Shown: positions 43,865 through 52,125 of the stretch, one piece after another
How positions within the stretch are numbered: position 1 is the first letter of the stretch
Layout: each line of letters starts with the position of its first letter
Origin: a virus
Virus record (IMG/VR): IMGVR_UViG_3300025759_000085
Coordinates: 1-64,000 of that record
Strand: one strand, 5' to 3'
DNA length: 64,000 nucleotides
Notes under the pieces: model-generated
Databases searched by the model: none
The model's input: only the letters and a program-made list of their open reading frames with translations
Told to the model about the DNA's origin: nothing
Made by a program: the position numbers and the translations under genes

Positions 43865-45684
43865 TATTCACAGTCTCCATAAGATTTACCAATGCCAGAC
43901 TCACATGTTATAGGCATACCCTCTGCCCAAGATGGTGTTGTACTCATACAATCTTCTATGTATTGTCTAGCTTCGTCTAACTCATCATCAGGTACACAGC
44001 ATACCACAGAATCATGCACTGTAAGTACAGGCTTGTATCTCTTAGCAATAGCCAACATCTGTTCACCCATGATGCACCTAGCGATAGCTTGGCATACATT
44101 CTCTGTAACCTTACCACCGTAGATCCTTGTGCGACCACGCCTTGTCATGTAACTAAACTCTAAACCGCGTTCGCCTTGTTCATAATTTAAGTCACCATAC
44201 CGCATACGCAGACCACTTGGCAACTTTATCGAGTTATCTCTGTAGGTAAGTAGGTTGTTTGTACCCACTGCACCTGCCTCTCCTCGAGACATACTCACTA
44301 ACATGTTCTGACACTCACGCCAGAACTGAGCTATTCTCCAATTTGTATCTCTGTAGATAGATATAATCCTACGTGCCTCATCTACCTCTATCTTTGTACC
44401 AAACGCTCGCAACTGCTCAGCAAACCGAACCGCACCCATGCCGTAACCTGCACCGAGTATCGTACTTTTACCTACAAATCGTTGTTCTTTGGTAACGTCT
44501 TTCTCTTTGACGTGGTATATCTTTGCCGCCATTTTGACATACACATCTTCGTTGTTAGCAAACGCTTTGACTAGGTTGTCTTCCCCTGCTAACCATGCAA
44601 GTACACGCGCCTCGATCTGTGATGAATCACAATCAACTAGTGTGTAACCTACTGGCGCGATGATACTGGACTTCAACTTCTTACCATTAGCACCACGACT
44701 GGGTAGGTTTTGTATGTTTATCTTGTCATCACCACCCCATCTACCTGTATGCGCGGCATAGTACCTCACTGGGATAGGTATTAATCCACGTTTAGCAATA
44801 CCTATAAACCTCTCAGTACGTGATTCTTCTAACGTGCTCTTTGTACCCAAACGTGCAGTAACAAGTGCCTGTACACGTGGGTCTTCGTGTTCTTGTAACG
44901 CTTTAAATCCCTCATCACTTTTTGCGAATGCGTAGGTTTCTTTGCGTGTTGTGAGACTTATTTTCATCGGGGGATCGACATTCATTGATACCAGTAGTTC
45001 GGCAAATTTGGGGTTACTCATTAGCTGTTCACGTGTGACACCACTTGAATGTATCAAATCTTCTTTTATCTTGATGGTATTATCTAGGTGTTCTTGAAGT
45101 AGTCCAATGTCTAGGTCTAGCATTGGTTCGGTGAACATGCGCAATGTCATGTCAATGATGCGCATCTCTTGTTTAGGAAAGTTCTTACCCATAAGCATGA
45201 ACAACTTATAGGTTAACTCTACATCGTTGACACAGTAGTCACCATACCTACTAAGTTCTTCTGGTGTAAAGTCTTCTCTACGTTTACCTACGGCATTTAA
45301 AATTTCCGTGCCTTTAGTTCCAATATTATACCTTTTACTAAGGACGTGCAGAGATCCACCAACCTCGACACCGTGTAGTGCGCGAGCAATGCAAAGAGTA
45401 TCAGCATAGACGCGAGGTTGTATATCAAAGAGCCAAGAAATAATAGCACCGTCAAACAAAGTGTTATGGCAAAGGAGCATAGCGTTGCTCCAATCAAAAG
45501 AATGTAGATACCTACTAATCTGCTCATGCGTACCACTTGCCCATTCAGTCTCACCACTATTCAGTTTAACACCTACACCGATCACCTCAAAGCGAGGGTC
45601 ACGAATGTAGGCTTCCATTGTCATCTTACGTAGCGAGAAATCTTTGTCGTAGTACGTCTCAAAGTCTAACGTAATAAGATCCAT
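43864..45684 (-). CDS. polA: Family A DNA polymerase with 3'-5' exonuclease
   Basis: A 606-residue protein. The exonuclease domain has LDFET (Asp7, Glu9), CHNTLFDGAI and YGDYCVNDVELTYKL. The polymerase domain has motif A DCDSSQIEAR (Asp353), motif B RFVGKSTILGAGYG (Arg402, Lys406, Leu410, Tyr414) and motif C VHDSV (His557, Asp558). There is no 5'-3' nuclease domain. The residue equivalent to E. coli Phe762 is Leu410; viral Leu762 polymerases form a distinct class in marine viromes. All catalytic residues are present, so it is the likely replicative polymerase. The ATG overlaps the DUF3310 gene's stop. Confidence 0.9.
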   Translation of the reverse strand: MDLITLDFETYYDKDFSLRKMTMEAYIRDPRFEVIGVGVKLNSGETEWASGTHEQISRYLHSFDWSNAMLLCHNTLFDGAIISWLFDIQPRVYADTLCIARALHGVEVGGSLHVLSKRYNIGTKGTEILNAVGKRREDFTPEELSRYGDYCVNDVELTYKLFMLMGKNFPKQEMRIIDMTLRMFTEPMLDLDIGLLQEHLDNTIKIKEDLIHSSGVTREQLMSNPKFAELLVSMNVDPPMKISLTTRKETYAFAKSDEGFKALQEHEDPRVQALVTARLGTKSTLEESRTERFIGIAKRGLIPIPVRYYAAHTGRWGGDDKINIQNLPSRGANGKKLKSSIIAPVGYTLVDCDSSQIEARVLAWLAGEDNLVKAFANNEDVYVKMAAKIYHVKEKDVTKEQRFVGKSTILGAGYGMGAVRFAEQLRAFGTKIEVDEARRIISIYRDTNWRIAQFWRECQNMLVSMSRGEAGAVGTNNLLTYRDNSIKLPSGLRMRYGDLNYEQGERGLEFSYMTRRGRTRIYGGKVTENVCQAIARCIMGEQMLAIAKRYKPVLTVHDSVVCCVPDDELDEARQYIEDCMSTTPSWAEGMPITCESGIGKSYGDCE

Positions 45685-45989
45685 TACTTAATCCGTTCTA
45701 TTAGCAGATTGAGATACCATTGAGCCTTTTCTAAATCCTCAAGGGGTTTACCCTTGTATTCATAACGCCACATATATTTCATACAGTTACCCTTGAGATA
45801 ACCTAGAAACGCGTTAGGACTCATACTAGACTCGATACCCTCAATACATTCTACTCCACCTGTATTGTAATGGTTCGGATTATTTACTGGATCGTCACCC
45901 ACCTCGTCCAAAAAGTTTTCATACTTCTCTATAAGTTCAGGGTGCTTCTTTCTTAGTTCGTCCCACTCTTTTGGGCTTGCATCTACCAT
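45684..45989 (-). CDS. DUF3310 protein (T7 gp1.7-like)
   Basis: A 101-residue protein with the DUF3310 signature: NPNHYNTGGVECIEGIES (38-55), FLGYLKGNCMKYMWRYEYKG (61-80) and DLEKAQWYLNLL. This module is shared with T7 gp1.7, a nucleotide kinase, so a role in phage dTMP/nucleotide metabolism next to the DNA polymerase is reasonable. The N-terminal 35 residues are an extra charged helix. AGGAG lies six bases before the ATG. Confidence 0.75.
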   Translation of the reverse strand: MVDASPKEWDELRKKHPELIEKYENFLDEVGDDPVNNPNHYNTGGVECIEGIESSMSPNAFLGYLKGNCMKYMWRYEYKGKPLEDLEKAQWYLNLLIERIK

Positions 45990-45998
45990 AGTGTTCTC

Positions 45999-46160
45999 CT
46001 AAAAGTTTAATACAATGTGCTGTACGCCACGCGCCTTTTCAGCTAACAAGTAATCAAGCCAACTATAACTAGGATCTAAATCTTCATCTTCTAGTTTCCA
46101 TAGGCGGTTGCGCTCTCTACGTATTGCCATATCAATACTTTCTAATTCAGCCTCGACCAC
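45999..46160 (-). CDS. Small acidic helical protein, unknown
   Basis: With a GTG start at 46160 (GAGG eight bases upstream) the protein has 53 residues, mostly one charged helix (VEAELESIDMAIRRERNRLWKLEDEDLD) followed by a Trp/Tyr segment. An in-frame ATG at 46220 would add 20 residues but lacks a ribosome site and would overlap the VRR-NUC gene by 50 bp. No function can be assigned. It lies between two nucleic-acid genes in the leftward operon. Confidence 0.45.
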   Translation of the reverse strand: MVEAELESIDMAIRRERNRLWKLEDEDLDPSYSWLDYLLAEKARGVQHIVLNF

Positions 46161-46170
46161 AGGCTTACCC

Positions 46171-46500
46171 TCAATCAAAGTCAAACTCCAATTGGTTAGG
46201 GTCAGGTTCGGGTAAACCATTCAATATATATTGAAGGGTGTGTATTGTATCCTCATTGGTTACAGTTGCAATACCACCTGCTTGGGCGATTTGCTTTAAC
46301 TCGTTCTTCTGTAACTCAGTAGGCTTGTTGCTACCTGCCTTACATTCAATACCAAAGAACTTGCCCTTGTAACAACCAACTATATCAGGCACACCACTTC
46401 TACCATACCCACCAGTTGCGGGGTAGAAAAAGTATGCACCTATACTTCTTAGATAGTCAGCCACTTTCTTCTTCACCTTTCTTTCAGGTGTCATAGCCAT
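46171..46500 (-). CDS. VRR-NUC nuclease
   Basis: A 109-residue minimal VRR-NUC domain. SGVPDIVGCYKGKFFGIECKAG (35-56) contains the catalytic Asp39, Glu52 and Lys54. The N-terminal helix PERKVKKKVADYLRSIGA and FYPATGGYGRSG loop are typical. Stand-alone phage VRR-NUC proteins cut branched DNA such as Holliday junctions. AAGGAG lies six to seven bases before the ATG. The palindrome at 46524-46540 ends 23 bp upstream of the start, so this gene begins a separately controlled segment of the operon. Confidence 0.85.
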   Translation of the reverse strand: MAMTPERKVKKKVADYLRSIGAYFFYPATGGYGRSGVPDIVGCYKGKFFGIECKAGSNKPTELQKNELKQIAQAGGIATVTNEDTIHTLQYILNGLPEPDPNQLEFDFD

Positions 46501-46523
46501 ACGTCACTCCTTACATTATTTTT

Positions 46524-46540
46524 GTTCTACAGTGTAGAAC
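46524..46540 (-). promoter_or_regulatory. Palindromic regulatory site, copy 1
   Basis: A perfect 8+1+8 palindrome GTTCTACA-N-TGTAGAAC, 23 bp upstream of the VRR-NUC start codon and inside the gap after the upstream gene's stop. As RNA it can form a 7-bp stem with a 3-base loop. Confidence 0.85.
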
Positions 46541-46545
46541 TTTTA

Positions 46546-47538
46546 TTATTCTGGGTATCCCCAGTCATATCTAACGTAATATACACTATCTGATAACTTA
46601 ACGCCAACATCATATACAAAATCATTAACACCTAAGACATCTAACACAGCTACCCTATCCGCCACACTATCTGGTAACTCGTTACGCGGTATTGTACAAG
46701 GGAAACGTCCAAAGCTCTCGTCCCAAGGTGCTTGACCACGACTTACTCTAGTGGCTTGACTGGCATGTCTGTAGTGTACATCGAATGGGTGCATCTGTAT
46801 CTCATCATTCTTTATCCACACACAAGTCATGTACTCGTCATCTTCACCAAGTAGTGCATAGTAGTTCTCAATGGCTTCGTACAGCTTGCCTAGCTTTCCA
46901 TCTAACTCCTCATCTACAGTCATCAAACCCATTCGGTGCATGTCCATGACTGTTTGTGCTATGTCAGGCAAGTCACCTACACGACTTACCTCGAATCCCA
47001 CCTCGCGTGCTCGATTTGCACGCTCACTAGTTACGTCACCACGATGCTTCATAACTCGTTGTTCCACGTTATCATGTGTTGACCTAGCAATATCGGACAT
47101 TGTATTGGGACGCAAGTATTTACGCGCATTGGCTACGGCTTTCGATATATTCTTGCTCGATAACGTGTGGTAGTCATCGGGTGAATTGTGTGGGCAGTAT
47201 CGTTGGTTCTGTATGACGTGACTCTGTACGTGATATTGCAAGTTACCATCGTAGTACGTGGTACTCAGTCTACCCATCTCACACAAATCATCGTTGTAAA
47301 ACACCACTACCTCATATTTAGTTGTTGATACTGAACTCATAACAAACTCTACGTTGGGTAGGTGCATCGTAGCTTTGTACACAAAGTCATCAAAGAACTG
47401 GCAGAACTTACCCCACTCGTACTCGTGGCGTTTGTCGTTCTTCGTAGCTTCTCTCAAGGCTTTCACTGAACTTATTGGTCGAGAAACATCACCCTTTTTG
47501 TGGTAGTTTATTGCTCTTGGTATGGCAGATAAAAACAT
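46546..47538 (-). CDS. Unknown protein of the MoxR/VWA region (330 aa)
   Basis: A 330-residue soluble alpha/beta protein rich in Asp, Arg, His and Tyr. A beta-rich segment lies at about 60-115 (FVMSSVSTTKYEVVVFYNDD...). A basic helical middle (about 130-200, KAVANARKYLRP, TSERANRAREVGFEV) follows, then a C-terminal half with ENYYALLGEDDEYMTCVWIKNDE and a final YYVRYDWGYPE. No known domain is recognised. A good AGGAG precedes the ATG by seven bases. It lies 10 bp after the other unknown protein (47549-48520); the two form one cistron pair bounded by palindromes on both sides, so they probably work together. Confidence 0.6.
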   Translation of the reverse strand: MFLSAIPRAINYHKKGDVSRPISSVKALREATKNDKRHEYEWGKFCQFFDDFVYKATMHLPNVEFVMSSVSTTKYEVVVFYNDDLCEMGRLSTTYYDGNLQYHVQSHVIQNQRYCPHNSPDDYHTLSSKNISKAVANARKYLRPNTMSDIARSTHDNVEQRVMKHRGDVTSERANRAREVGFEVSRVGDLPDIAQTVMDMHRMGLMTVDEELDGKLGKLYEAIENYYALLGEDDEYMTCVWIKNDEIQMHPFDVHYRHASQATRVSRGQAPWDESFGRFPCTIPRNELPDSVADRVAVLDVLGVNDFVYDVGVKLSDSVYYVRYDWGYPE

Positions 47539-47548
47539 TTCATATCTC

Positions 47549-48520
47549 CTATTTGTAGTCTTGATACTTGATTTTGAAGTTGGCTAACTTGTCAACCTGT
47601 GACTTGAACCTACTCATAAACTTCTTCTCATCTTCTGGTGGTGATGACGTTTGAGTCTGCCAGTCATACTCGGATATTTCACCCAGTATAGCTATGGCTA
47701 CAGGCGAACGTCGCTCATCGGTAGGGTCTTTCAACATATCACGAAACACATCACTGTCAGTTATCGCATCACCACACTGTTGTCGTATGAGTCGTTGGTG
47801 TTCCCAGTCGTAGTGATCGCGGTTCATCAATATGGTTTGCATTACCCAAGCCCATTCGGCATACTCACGTATAGCTTCGTAATACTTACGCTTTTCTGGA
47901 CTAACCTTGATACGTGTTACAGGTTGTTTGTGGCGTTCGGTTGTACATGTCCACTGTTCATGTGACTTGAATGGATCACGCTGAAAGTCTAGGTACTTAC
48001 CATCATCAGTCTTTGTCATAGGCTGTGTATTCCATGCTGTCTCGCCATGACTTGTACGCATATCAATTAGCGATTTATACATGTGACTGTTGACCCACGT
48101 AGACTTGGGTAGGTAATGATTAGTGCCACCATGTACGACGTATTGCTTACCCTGTTGAACCAGAAAATCCATACACCTCGGTAGTGCACGTGCTAAGAAT
48201 GAATAGCGTTGATTGTGACACGTGTCACCATAGTCGTTGCGGACTCGGATTTTCTCGATACCAGTATGCGCACATCTTGTCCATGTAACAGGCGCACGTG
48301 CTATCTCTTCTTTGGTGCTACCACACCAGAACCTGTTACCCTCATCGTCGGGTATCTTGTCCATGAGTACGTACTTGTTCTTGTTGACCTTGATGATGTG
48401 CTCCCACTTACGCGCACGATCACCGAGTGGTACTTGACCTGTAGTACGTATTGGTTTGACGCTGTCGTAGAGTCGTCTTACTTCTGCGAAAGTATTTAGA
48501 TTGTAATGATACATAGCCAT
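47549..48520 (-). CDS. Unknown protein of the MoxR/VWA region (323 aa)
   Basis: A 323-residue protein with many Arg, His, Trp, Tyr and several Cys residues (C66, C83, C101, C116 region: FWCGST, TRCAHTG, DTCHNQ, PRCMDF), which might bind metal. The central part contains DMRTSHGETAWNTQP, and the C-terminal part is helical (YYEAIREYAEWAWVMQTILMNRDHYDWEHQRLIRQQCGD). No family is recognised. GAGG lies before the ATG, and palindrome copy 2 ends 19 bp upstream. The tight link to the MoxR/VWA cluster suggests a substrate or client-handling role, as inference only. Confidence 0.6.
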   Translation of the reverse strand: MAMYHYNLNTFAEVRRLYDSVKPIRTTGQVPLGDRARKWEHIIKVNKNKYVLMDKIPDDEGNRFWCGSTKEEIARAPVTWTRCAHTGIEKIRVRNDYGDTCHNQRYSFLARALPRCMDFLVQQGKQYVVHGGTNHYLPKSTWVNSHMYKSLIDMRTSHGETAWNTQPMTKTDDGKYLDFQRDPFKSHEQWTCTTERHKQPVTRIKVSPEKRKYYEAIREYAEWAWVMQTILMNRDHYDWEHQRLIRQQCGDAITDSDVFRDMLKDPTDERRSPVAIAILGEISEYDWQTQTSSPPEDEKKFMSRFKSQVDKLANFKIKYQDYK

Positions 48521-48539
48521 AGTTTAGTTCCTCAATAAA

Positions 48540-48556
48540 GTTCTACACTGTAGAAC
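48540..48556 (-). promoter_or_regulatory. Palindromic regulatory site, copy 2
   Basis: GTTCTACA-N-TGTAGAAC, ending 19 bp before the start codon of the 323-residue unknown protein. The leader between palindrome and ATG (TTTATTGAGG..CTAA..CT) closely matches that of copy 5, so the whole leader block seems to have been duplicated. Confidence 0.85.
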
Positions 48557-48598
48557 TTGTTATCAGTTGTTTAGTTACGTTAGGGGGTAAGATGTACC

Positions 48599-48784
48599 TT
48601 ATCCCTGTAATAGTCTTGCCCATGCTTGCGCTAGGCGTTCTCTATCTTCTTCGGTTGATTTGTCATAACGTGTTGTCATAGCATCTAACCGAAACTCCAC
48701 TGCCTTTTGTACTTCTTGGACTGCTACGTCCCACTCCATGCGTCGATGTACGGCTTCCATGCCCATACCAAATGACTCACTCAT
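48599..48784 (-). CDS. Small helical protein following the VWA gene
   Basis: A 61-residue helical, charged protein (MEAVHRRMEWDVAVQEVQKAVEFRLDAMTTRYDKSTEEDRERLAQAWARLLQG). The ATG overlaps the VWA gene's stop (ATGA), and AGGAG lies nine bases upstream, so it is translated by coupling. It may be a small accessory subunit of the AAA+/VWA complex; nothing in the sequence proves this. It is the last cistron before palindrome copy 2. Confidence 0.5.
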   Translation of the reverse strand: MSESFGMGMEAVHRRMEWDVAVQEVQKAVEFRLDAMTTRYDKSTEEDRERLAQAWARLLQG

Positions 48785-50016
48785 ATCATATCTCCTGATT
48801 TAACATGTACTGTTGAACCACAGTTAGGTGTTGCACTGCGGTTATCTAGTATGCACCACAACACTGGGTTTGACCAAGAACCCCAACCGCCATACAAATA
48901 ACCATCAGTCAGTACGATTGATGCTTGCGGGCTGATGTTGTTCTCTGCCATGTAACTTGTTACACAGTTAACATCTGTACCACCACCACCCTCGGGCTTG
49001 GTAGACTCGACCATGTCATGTAGTTCGTGCATCTCATACTTCTCGTCACGACATACCTCAGTGTCCCAATACAGTACACGTAGACACTTGGGGTGTACTG
49101 TCTCACAGATAGACTTGATCTCGGATAGGAACACCGATAACTCACGCTGACCGATAGAGCCTGACGTATCAATAGCAACCACTAACTCGTCAACCTGCTC
49201 GGATATACCGCTAGGTAAATACATACCTGTGTGCAATCGTCTGCGGTTGGGTCGGTTGTATGTAGCATAGTCAGAGCCACTACAGTGTGTGGTAATGTAG
49301 TCACGTAACACCTCACGCCAATCAACCTGTGGTTCGAGTAGGTCGGCTACTGTACGCTCACCACCACTGCCCATCTTACTTGCACTGATAGCACCCTGAC
49401 GTATCGCATCGTCAATCTCTTTGGATAACTCTTTCTGCTCCTCGTCGGTCATCTCTTGCGCACCTTCCCAGTCATGCTCATCGAATGGCTGTTGGCTAGA
49501 CTGTTGCGACGAACTGGACGACTGTTGCCCATCATCTGTTGACTCGTTACCACCAGAACCATTATCTTCTTGCTGTTGCTGGTAGATGTCATTGAACACT
49601 TTGGGTGTAGCCCAACCACGATACTTGGTGTCGTAACACATACCATCAATACCCTCGACAAATCCGTCGTCTTTGTGTGCGTCGAGTATCTGTATGTTGA
49701 TGACATAGTCCATCGCTCTGTTGGCTGTCATAGCACAGCGTAGCCACAGGTGATGCCACGTTGTAAGATGCTTGTACATCTTGTGGTAACACTCATGCAG
49801 TATTACAAAACGTAACTGCGCATCAGTCAGACTGTCAACAAACGCACGACCATAGAACTCGTCACGACCATTGGTACACGCTGTCGGTATATCGTCACGT
49901 ACCTCACGCTTGCCCACCATCAGTACACCTGCTAGTGCAAAGTACAATGGGTGGTTGACGATAGACACAATCGCTTTGTGTATGCGTTGTTCTGCTGTCA
50001 GATTAGAGACTAACAT
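48781..50016 (-). CDS. Metallopeptidase-like/VWA protein, partner of MoxR (DUF2201-like)
   Basis: A 411-residue protein. Residues 1-130 resemble the DUF2201 metallopeptidase-like domain: FVILHECYHKMYKH has HExxH at 74-78, followed by TANRAMDYVIN (99-107). Residues 145-185 are a Gln/Ser-rich linker. Residues about 275-411 are a VWA-like domain with an intact MIDAS: DTSGS (Asp283, Ser285, Ser287), GGGTD (Thr347) and LTDG (Asp371). This combination is the usual partner of MoxR AAA+ ATPases, which remodel proteins or insert metal cofactors. It overlaps the MoxR gene by 7 bp. The linker length and the conserved zinc motif argue for an active metal-dependent protein. Confidence 0.8.
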   Translation of the reverse strand: MLVSNLTAEQRIHKAIVSIVNHPLYFALAGVLMVGKREVRDDIPTACTNGRDEFYGRAFVDSLTDAQLRFVILHECYHKMYKHLTTWHHLWLRCAMTANRAMDYVINIQILDAHKDDGFVEGIDGMCYDTKYRGWATPKVFNDIYQQQQEDNGSGGNESTDDGQQSSSSSQQSSQQPFDEHDWEGAQEMTDEEQKELSKEIDDAIRQGAISASKMGSGGERTVADLLEPQVDWREVLRDYITTHCSGSDYATYNRPNRRRLHTGMYLPSGISEQVDELVVAIDTSGSIGQRELSVFLSEIKSICETVHPKCLRVLYWDTEVCRDEKYEMHELHDMVESTKPEGGGGTDVNCVTSYMAENNISPQASIVLTDGYLYGGWGSWSNPVLWCILDNRSATPNCGSTVHVKSGDMI

Positions 50017-51089
50017 TTGTCTGCACCGAACATGTAGTTGTTCTCACGACACCAAACAGTAAAACTCTTGTTGGTGGTAACGAGTGACTTGTTCTTGTAT
50101 GTGTCGGGTTTGATACCAAGTGCGAACAGACCTTGTGCTTCCTTACTCAACCTGCCCATGTACTTGAACCAAGCATCAATCCACGTTTTGTCGAGTGATG
50201 CAAGCGCACGATACACGACCATACATACGGCACTGGCACTGTCGGGTACGATTGCATTCATTGGGTCAGTCTTGATGGACTCGAGCGTTGGTAGCTTGTC
50301 GGCTAGTTTGACAAACGCCATCATGTCGAGTGCTCCACGCTCACCGATAGTACCAATCAATGCGCCTGTTAACGTGTCATCGGATAGGTGCTCGCGTTGG
50401 TGTAGTATGTCAGATGCACACTCGAGTGAACGTGGTGTACAGAATGATTTAGATTGTCGCTTGGGGTGATAGATGTATGGGTTGTCATCGGGGTTGTTAA
50501 CCTCAGTGAATGACTGCATGACTTGTGGAAACTCACGTACGAAACCCATGACTGATGGGTGTACGTCGTTGTTGATAGCGTAGTTGTTGATCCACTCATC
50601 AGATGACGGCTTGCGCATACGTACTGTGATGATACGATTGCGTGCATGTGGTGGTAACATATCACCGACACCCTCAGCACCCAGATTGGTAGTTGCAAAC
50701 ACAATGCTACCCTCGGGTAAGTGTTGGTTGCCAATCATGTGCTCGAGCATGACAACAAGTAACGCGTTCTTGACTGATGGGTTAGCTTTGCCCAGTTCGT
50801 CAAGCATGAGTATTAACGGCTTACCAAGATGTACACCAAACTGCTCGTTGGGTAGGAATGATACACAACCTGCTTCACGATTGAGATCGGGTATAAACAA
50901 GTCACCAAGATCTTTGGTGGTACAATCAAACAAACATGCAATGTGATCGGGTAACAATCGCTTGAGTGTTTTGAGTAGGCTAGACTTACCAATACCCATG
51001 TCACCCTCGATTAGTACAGTGCGTTTACCACCTACGTGTAATAGTAGTTGGACTATCTCTTCAATACTGCTTACATATACGTTATTCAT
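50010..51089 (-). CDS. MoxR/CobS-type AAA+ ATPase
   Basis: A 359-residue ATPase. Walker A is EGDMGIGKSS (28-37, Lys35), Walker B is LILMLDELGKA (Asp97, Glu98), sensor 1 is FATTNLGAEG (Asn135), and the arginine-finger region is PPHARNRIITV (about 147-156). The DELGKANPSVKNALLVVMLEH stretch is typical of MoxR helix-2-insert members. Residues 200-359 form the lid and a C-terminal extension. Such ATPases form hexamers that act with VWA proteins, here the gene immediately downstream. GAGG lies before the ATG, and palindrome copy 3 ends 21 bp upstream. All catalytic motifs are intact. Confidence 0.85.
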   Translation of the reverse strand: MNNVYVSSIEEIVQLLLHVGGKRTVLIEGDMGIGKSSLLKTLKRLLPDHIACLFDCTTKDLGDLFIPDLNREAGCVSFLPNEQFGVHLGKPLILMLDELGKANPSVKNALLVVMLEHMIGNQHLPEGSIVFATTNLGAEGVGDMLPPHARNRIITVRMRKPSSDEWINNYAINNDVHPSVMGFVREFPQVMQSFTEVNNPDDNPYIYHPKRQSKSFCTPRSLECASDILHQREHLSDDTLTGALIGTIGERGALDMMAFVKLADKLPTLESIKTDPMNAIVPDSASAVCMVVYRALASLDKTWIDAWFKYMGRLSKEAQGLFALGIKPDTYKNKSLVTTNKSFTVWCRENNYMFGADKC

Positions 51090-51244
51090 AGCTTCGTTCC
51101 TCGGTTAGAAGTTCTACACTGTAGAACATTTTTAGGTAGATGCTTGGTGCGCTTGAGTATTACCCTGCGCACGTTCGCATTCTCGTTAACGTGGTACAGC
51201 TTGTTACCACGCCACATCTCTTTGCATCGTGTATTAGTCTGCAT
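51086..51244 (-). CDS. Possible 52-residue basic protein between DUF3150-like and MoxR genes
   Basis: An ATG frame begins 2 bp after the stop of the DUF3150-like gene and ends in an ATGA overlap with the MoxR start. This spacing is exactly what a real cistron in this operon would have. The product is basic (MQTNTRCKEMWRGNKLYHVN, then ANVRRVILKRTKHLPKN). There is no clear ribosome site, and palindrome copy 3 occupies its C-terminal codons, so it could be a leader rather than a gene. Confidence 0.35.
   Translation of the reverse strand: MQTNTRCKEMWRGNKLYHVNENANVRRVILKRTKHLPKNVLQCRTSNRGTKL
51111..51127 (-). promoter_or_regulatory. Palindromic regulatory site, copy 3
   Basis: GTTCTACA-N-TGTAGAAC ending 21 bp before the MoxR ATPase start codon. 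It lies within the 3' part of a possible 52-codon gene (51086-51244). Confidence 0.85.
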
Positions 51245-51246
51245 AG

Positions 51247-52125
51247 TTAGATGTCCAGTGATGGTAGTGACTTGAGTATGTCATCTACCTTAGATTTAGT
51301 TTCGGCACGCAAGAACTCGTCATCACGTAACCCCTCGGGTGTCACACCACGTAACGTAGACTCGAGCCGTTGGCGCATAGCTTCCATCTGACTGTCACCT
51401 GTCACGTTACATGTAGTCAACAAGTCAACCATTGATAACGCGTTACTGACTAGCGTATCGCGGAACACTTGCTTCTTGCCGTTGCTGTCGGTCAGCTTGT
51501 CCGACATGTTAGACAATGCAGTGTGCATACGTTTCCACACATCACCCATCGCCTTGCTTAGTTGGTCGGAGTAGAACTTGTCATACTCTGCTTTGAGTTG
51601 CGTGCTTGCTTCGTTGCCAATGTCCACACGAAAATCACCTGCATCAGGTAGTGGTGTGTAGTTGACACTGACACCGAACTTACTGCGTATCTGCTCGGAC
51701 GTTGGATAGTCATCACGTACAAACAAGTTACCGAGCTTTGCCTGTGCACGTGACACTGCAAAGTCATAGTCATCAATGAACTCGTCAACCAGTGCATCGA
51801 ACGCATTGATTGCCTCACTCATCTGTTGGTTGTAGTCAAAGTACACTGCGGTAGGTAACAACCTCAACCCACTGTCTGACCAAGGCATAGTCATCGGGTA
51901 ATGTATGTGGTTGCGTATCTTGCCACGTATCTCATTGATAGCTTTCAGCTTGTCACAGTCACCGAGTAACATCTTATTGACTGACACCACGCCATTGTCT
52001 GCGTAGTTCTGATCTGCGACTGTCTTGGACTCGCGCCTGTCTTTCTTGCGTCCTGTCCACACACTGATATTTAACTCTGTAAGCATCGCGCTTGATGCTA
52101 GGCTTGGGGCTTGGATATTATCCAT
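51247..52125 (-). CDS. DUF3150-like protein of the MoxR/VWA module
   Basis: A 292-residue helical protein. The start LTELNISVWTGRKKDRRES (about 16-34) is followed by PWSDSGLRLLPTAVYFDY (80-97), a helix with FDALVDEFIDDYDFAVSRAQAKLG (108-131), YPTSEQIRSKFGVSVNYTPLPDAGDFRVDI (139-168), then coiled helices to the end. I recall this pattern as DUF3150, a family found beside CobS/MoxR and CobT/VWA genes on conjugative elements. It is probably the third structural partner of the AAA+/VWA complex. GAGGAG lies before the ATG, and palindrome copy 4 ends 21 bp upstream. Confidence 0.6.
   Translation of the reverse strand: MDNIQAPSLASSAMLTELNISVWTGRKKDRRESKTVADQNYADNGVVSVNKMLLGDCDKLKAINEIRGKIRNHIHYPMTMPWSDSGLRLLPTAVYFDYNQQMSEAINAFDALVDEFIDDYDFAVSRAQAKLGNLFVRDDYPTSEQIRSKFGVSVNYTPLPDAGDFRVDIGNEASTQLKAEYDKFYSDQLSKAMGDVWKRMHTALSNMSDKLTDSNGKKQVFRDTLVSNALSMVDLLTTCNVTGDSQMEAMRQRLESTLRGVTPEGLRDDEFLRAETKSKVDDILKSLPSLDI

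Noticed and set aside
48209-50946. Plus-strand frames of 60-140 codons opposite the MoxR/VWA region
   Set aside because: They lie opposite well-supported genes with conserved motifs, and have no ribosome sites or protein-like composition.
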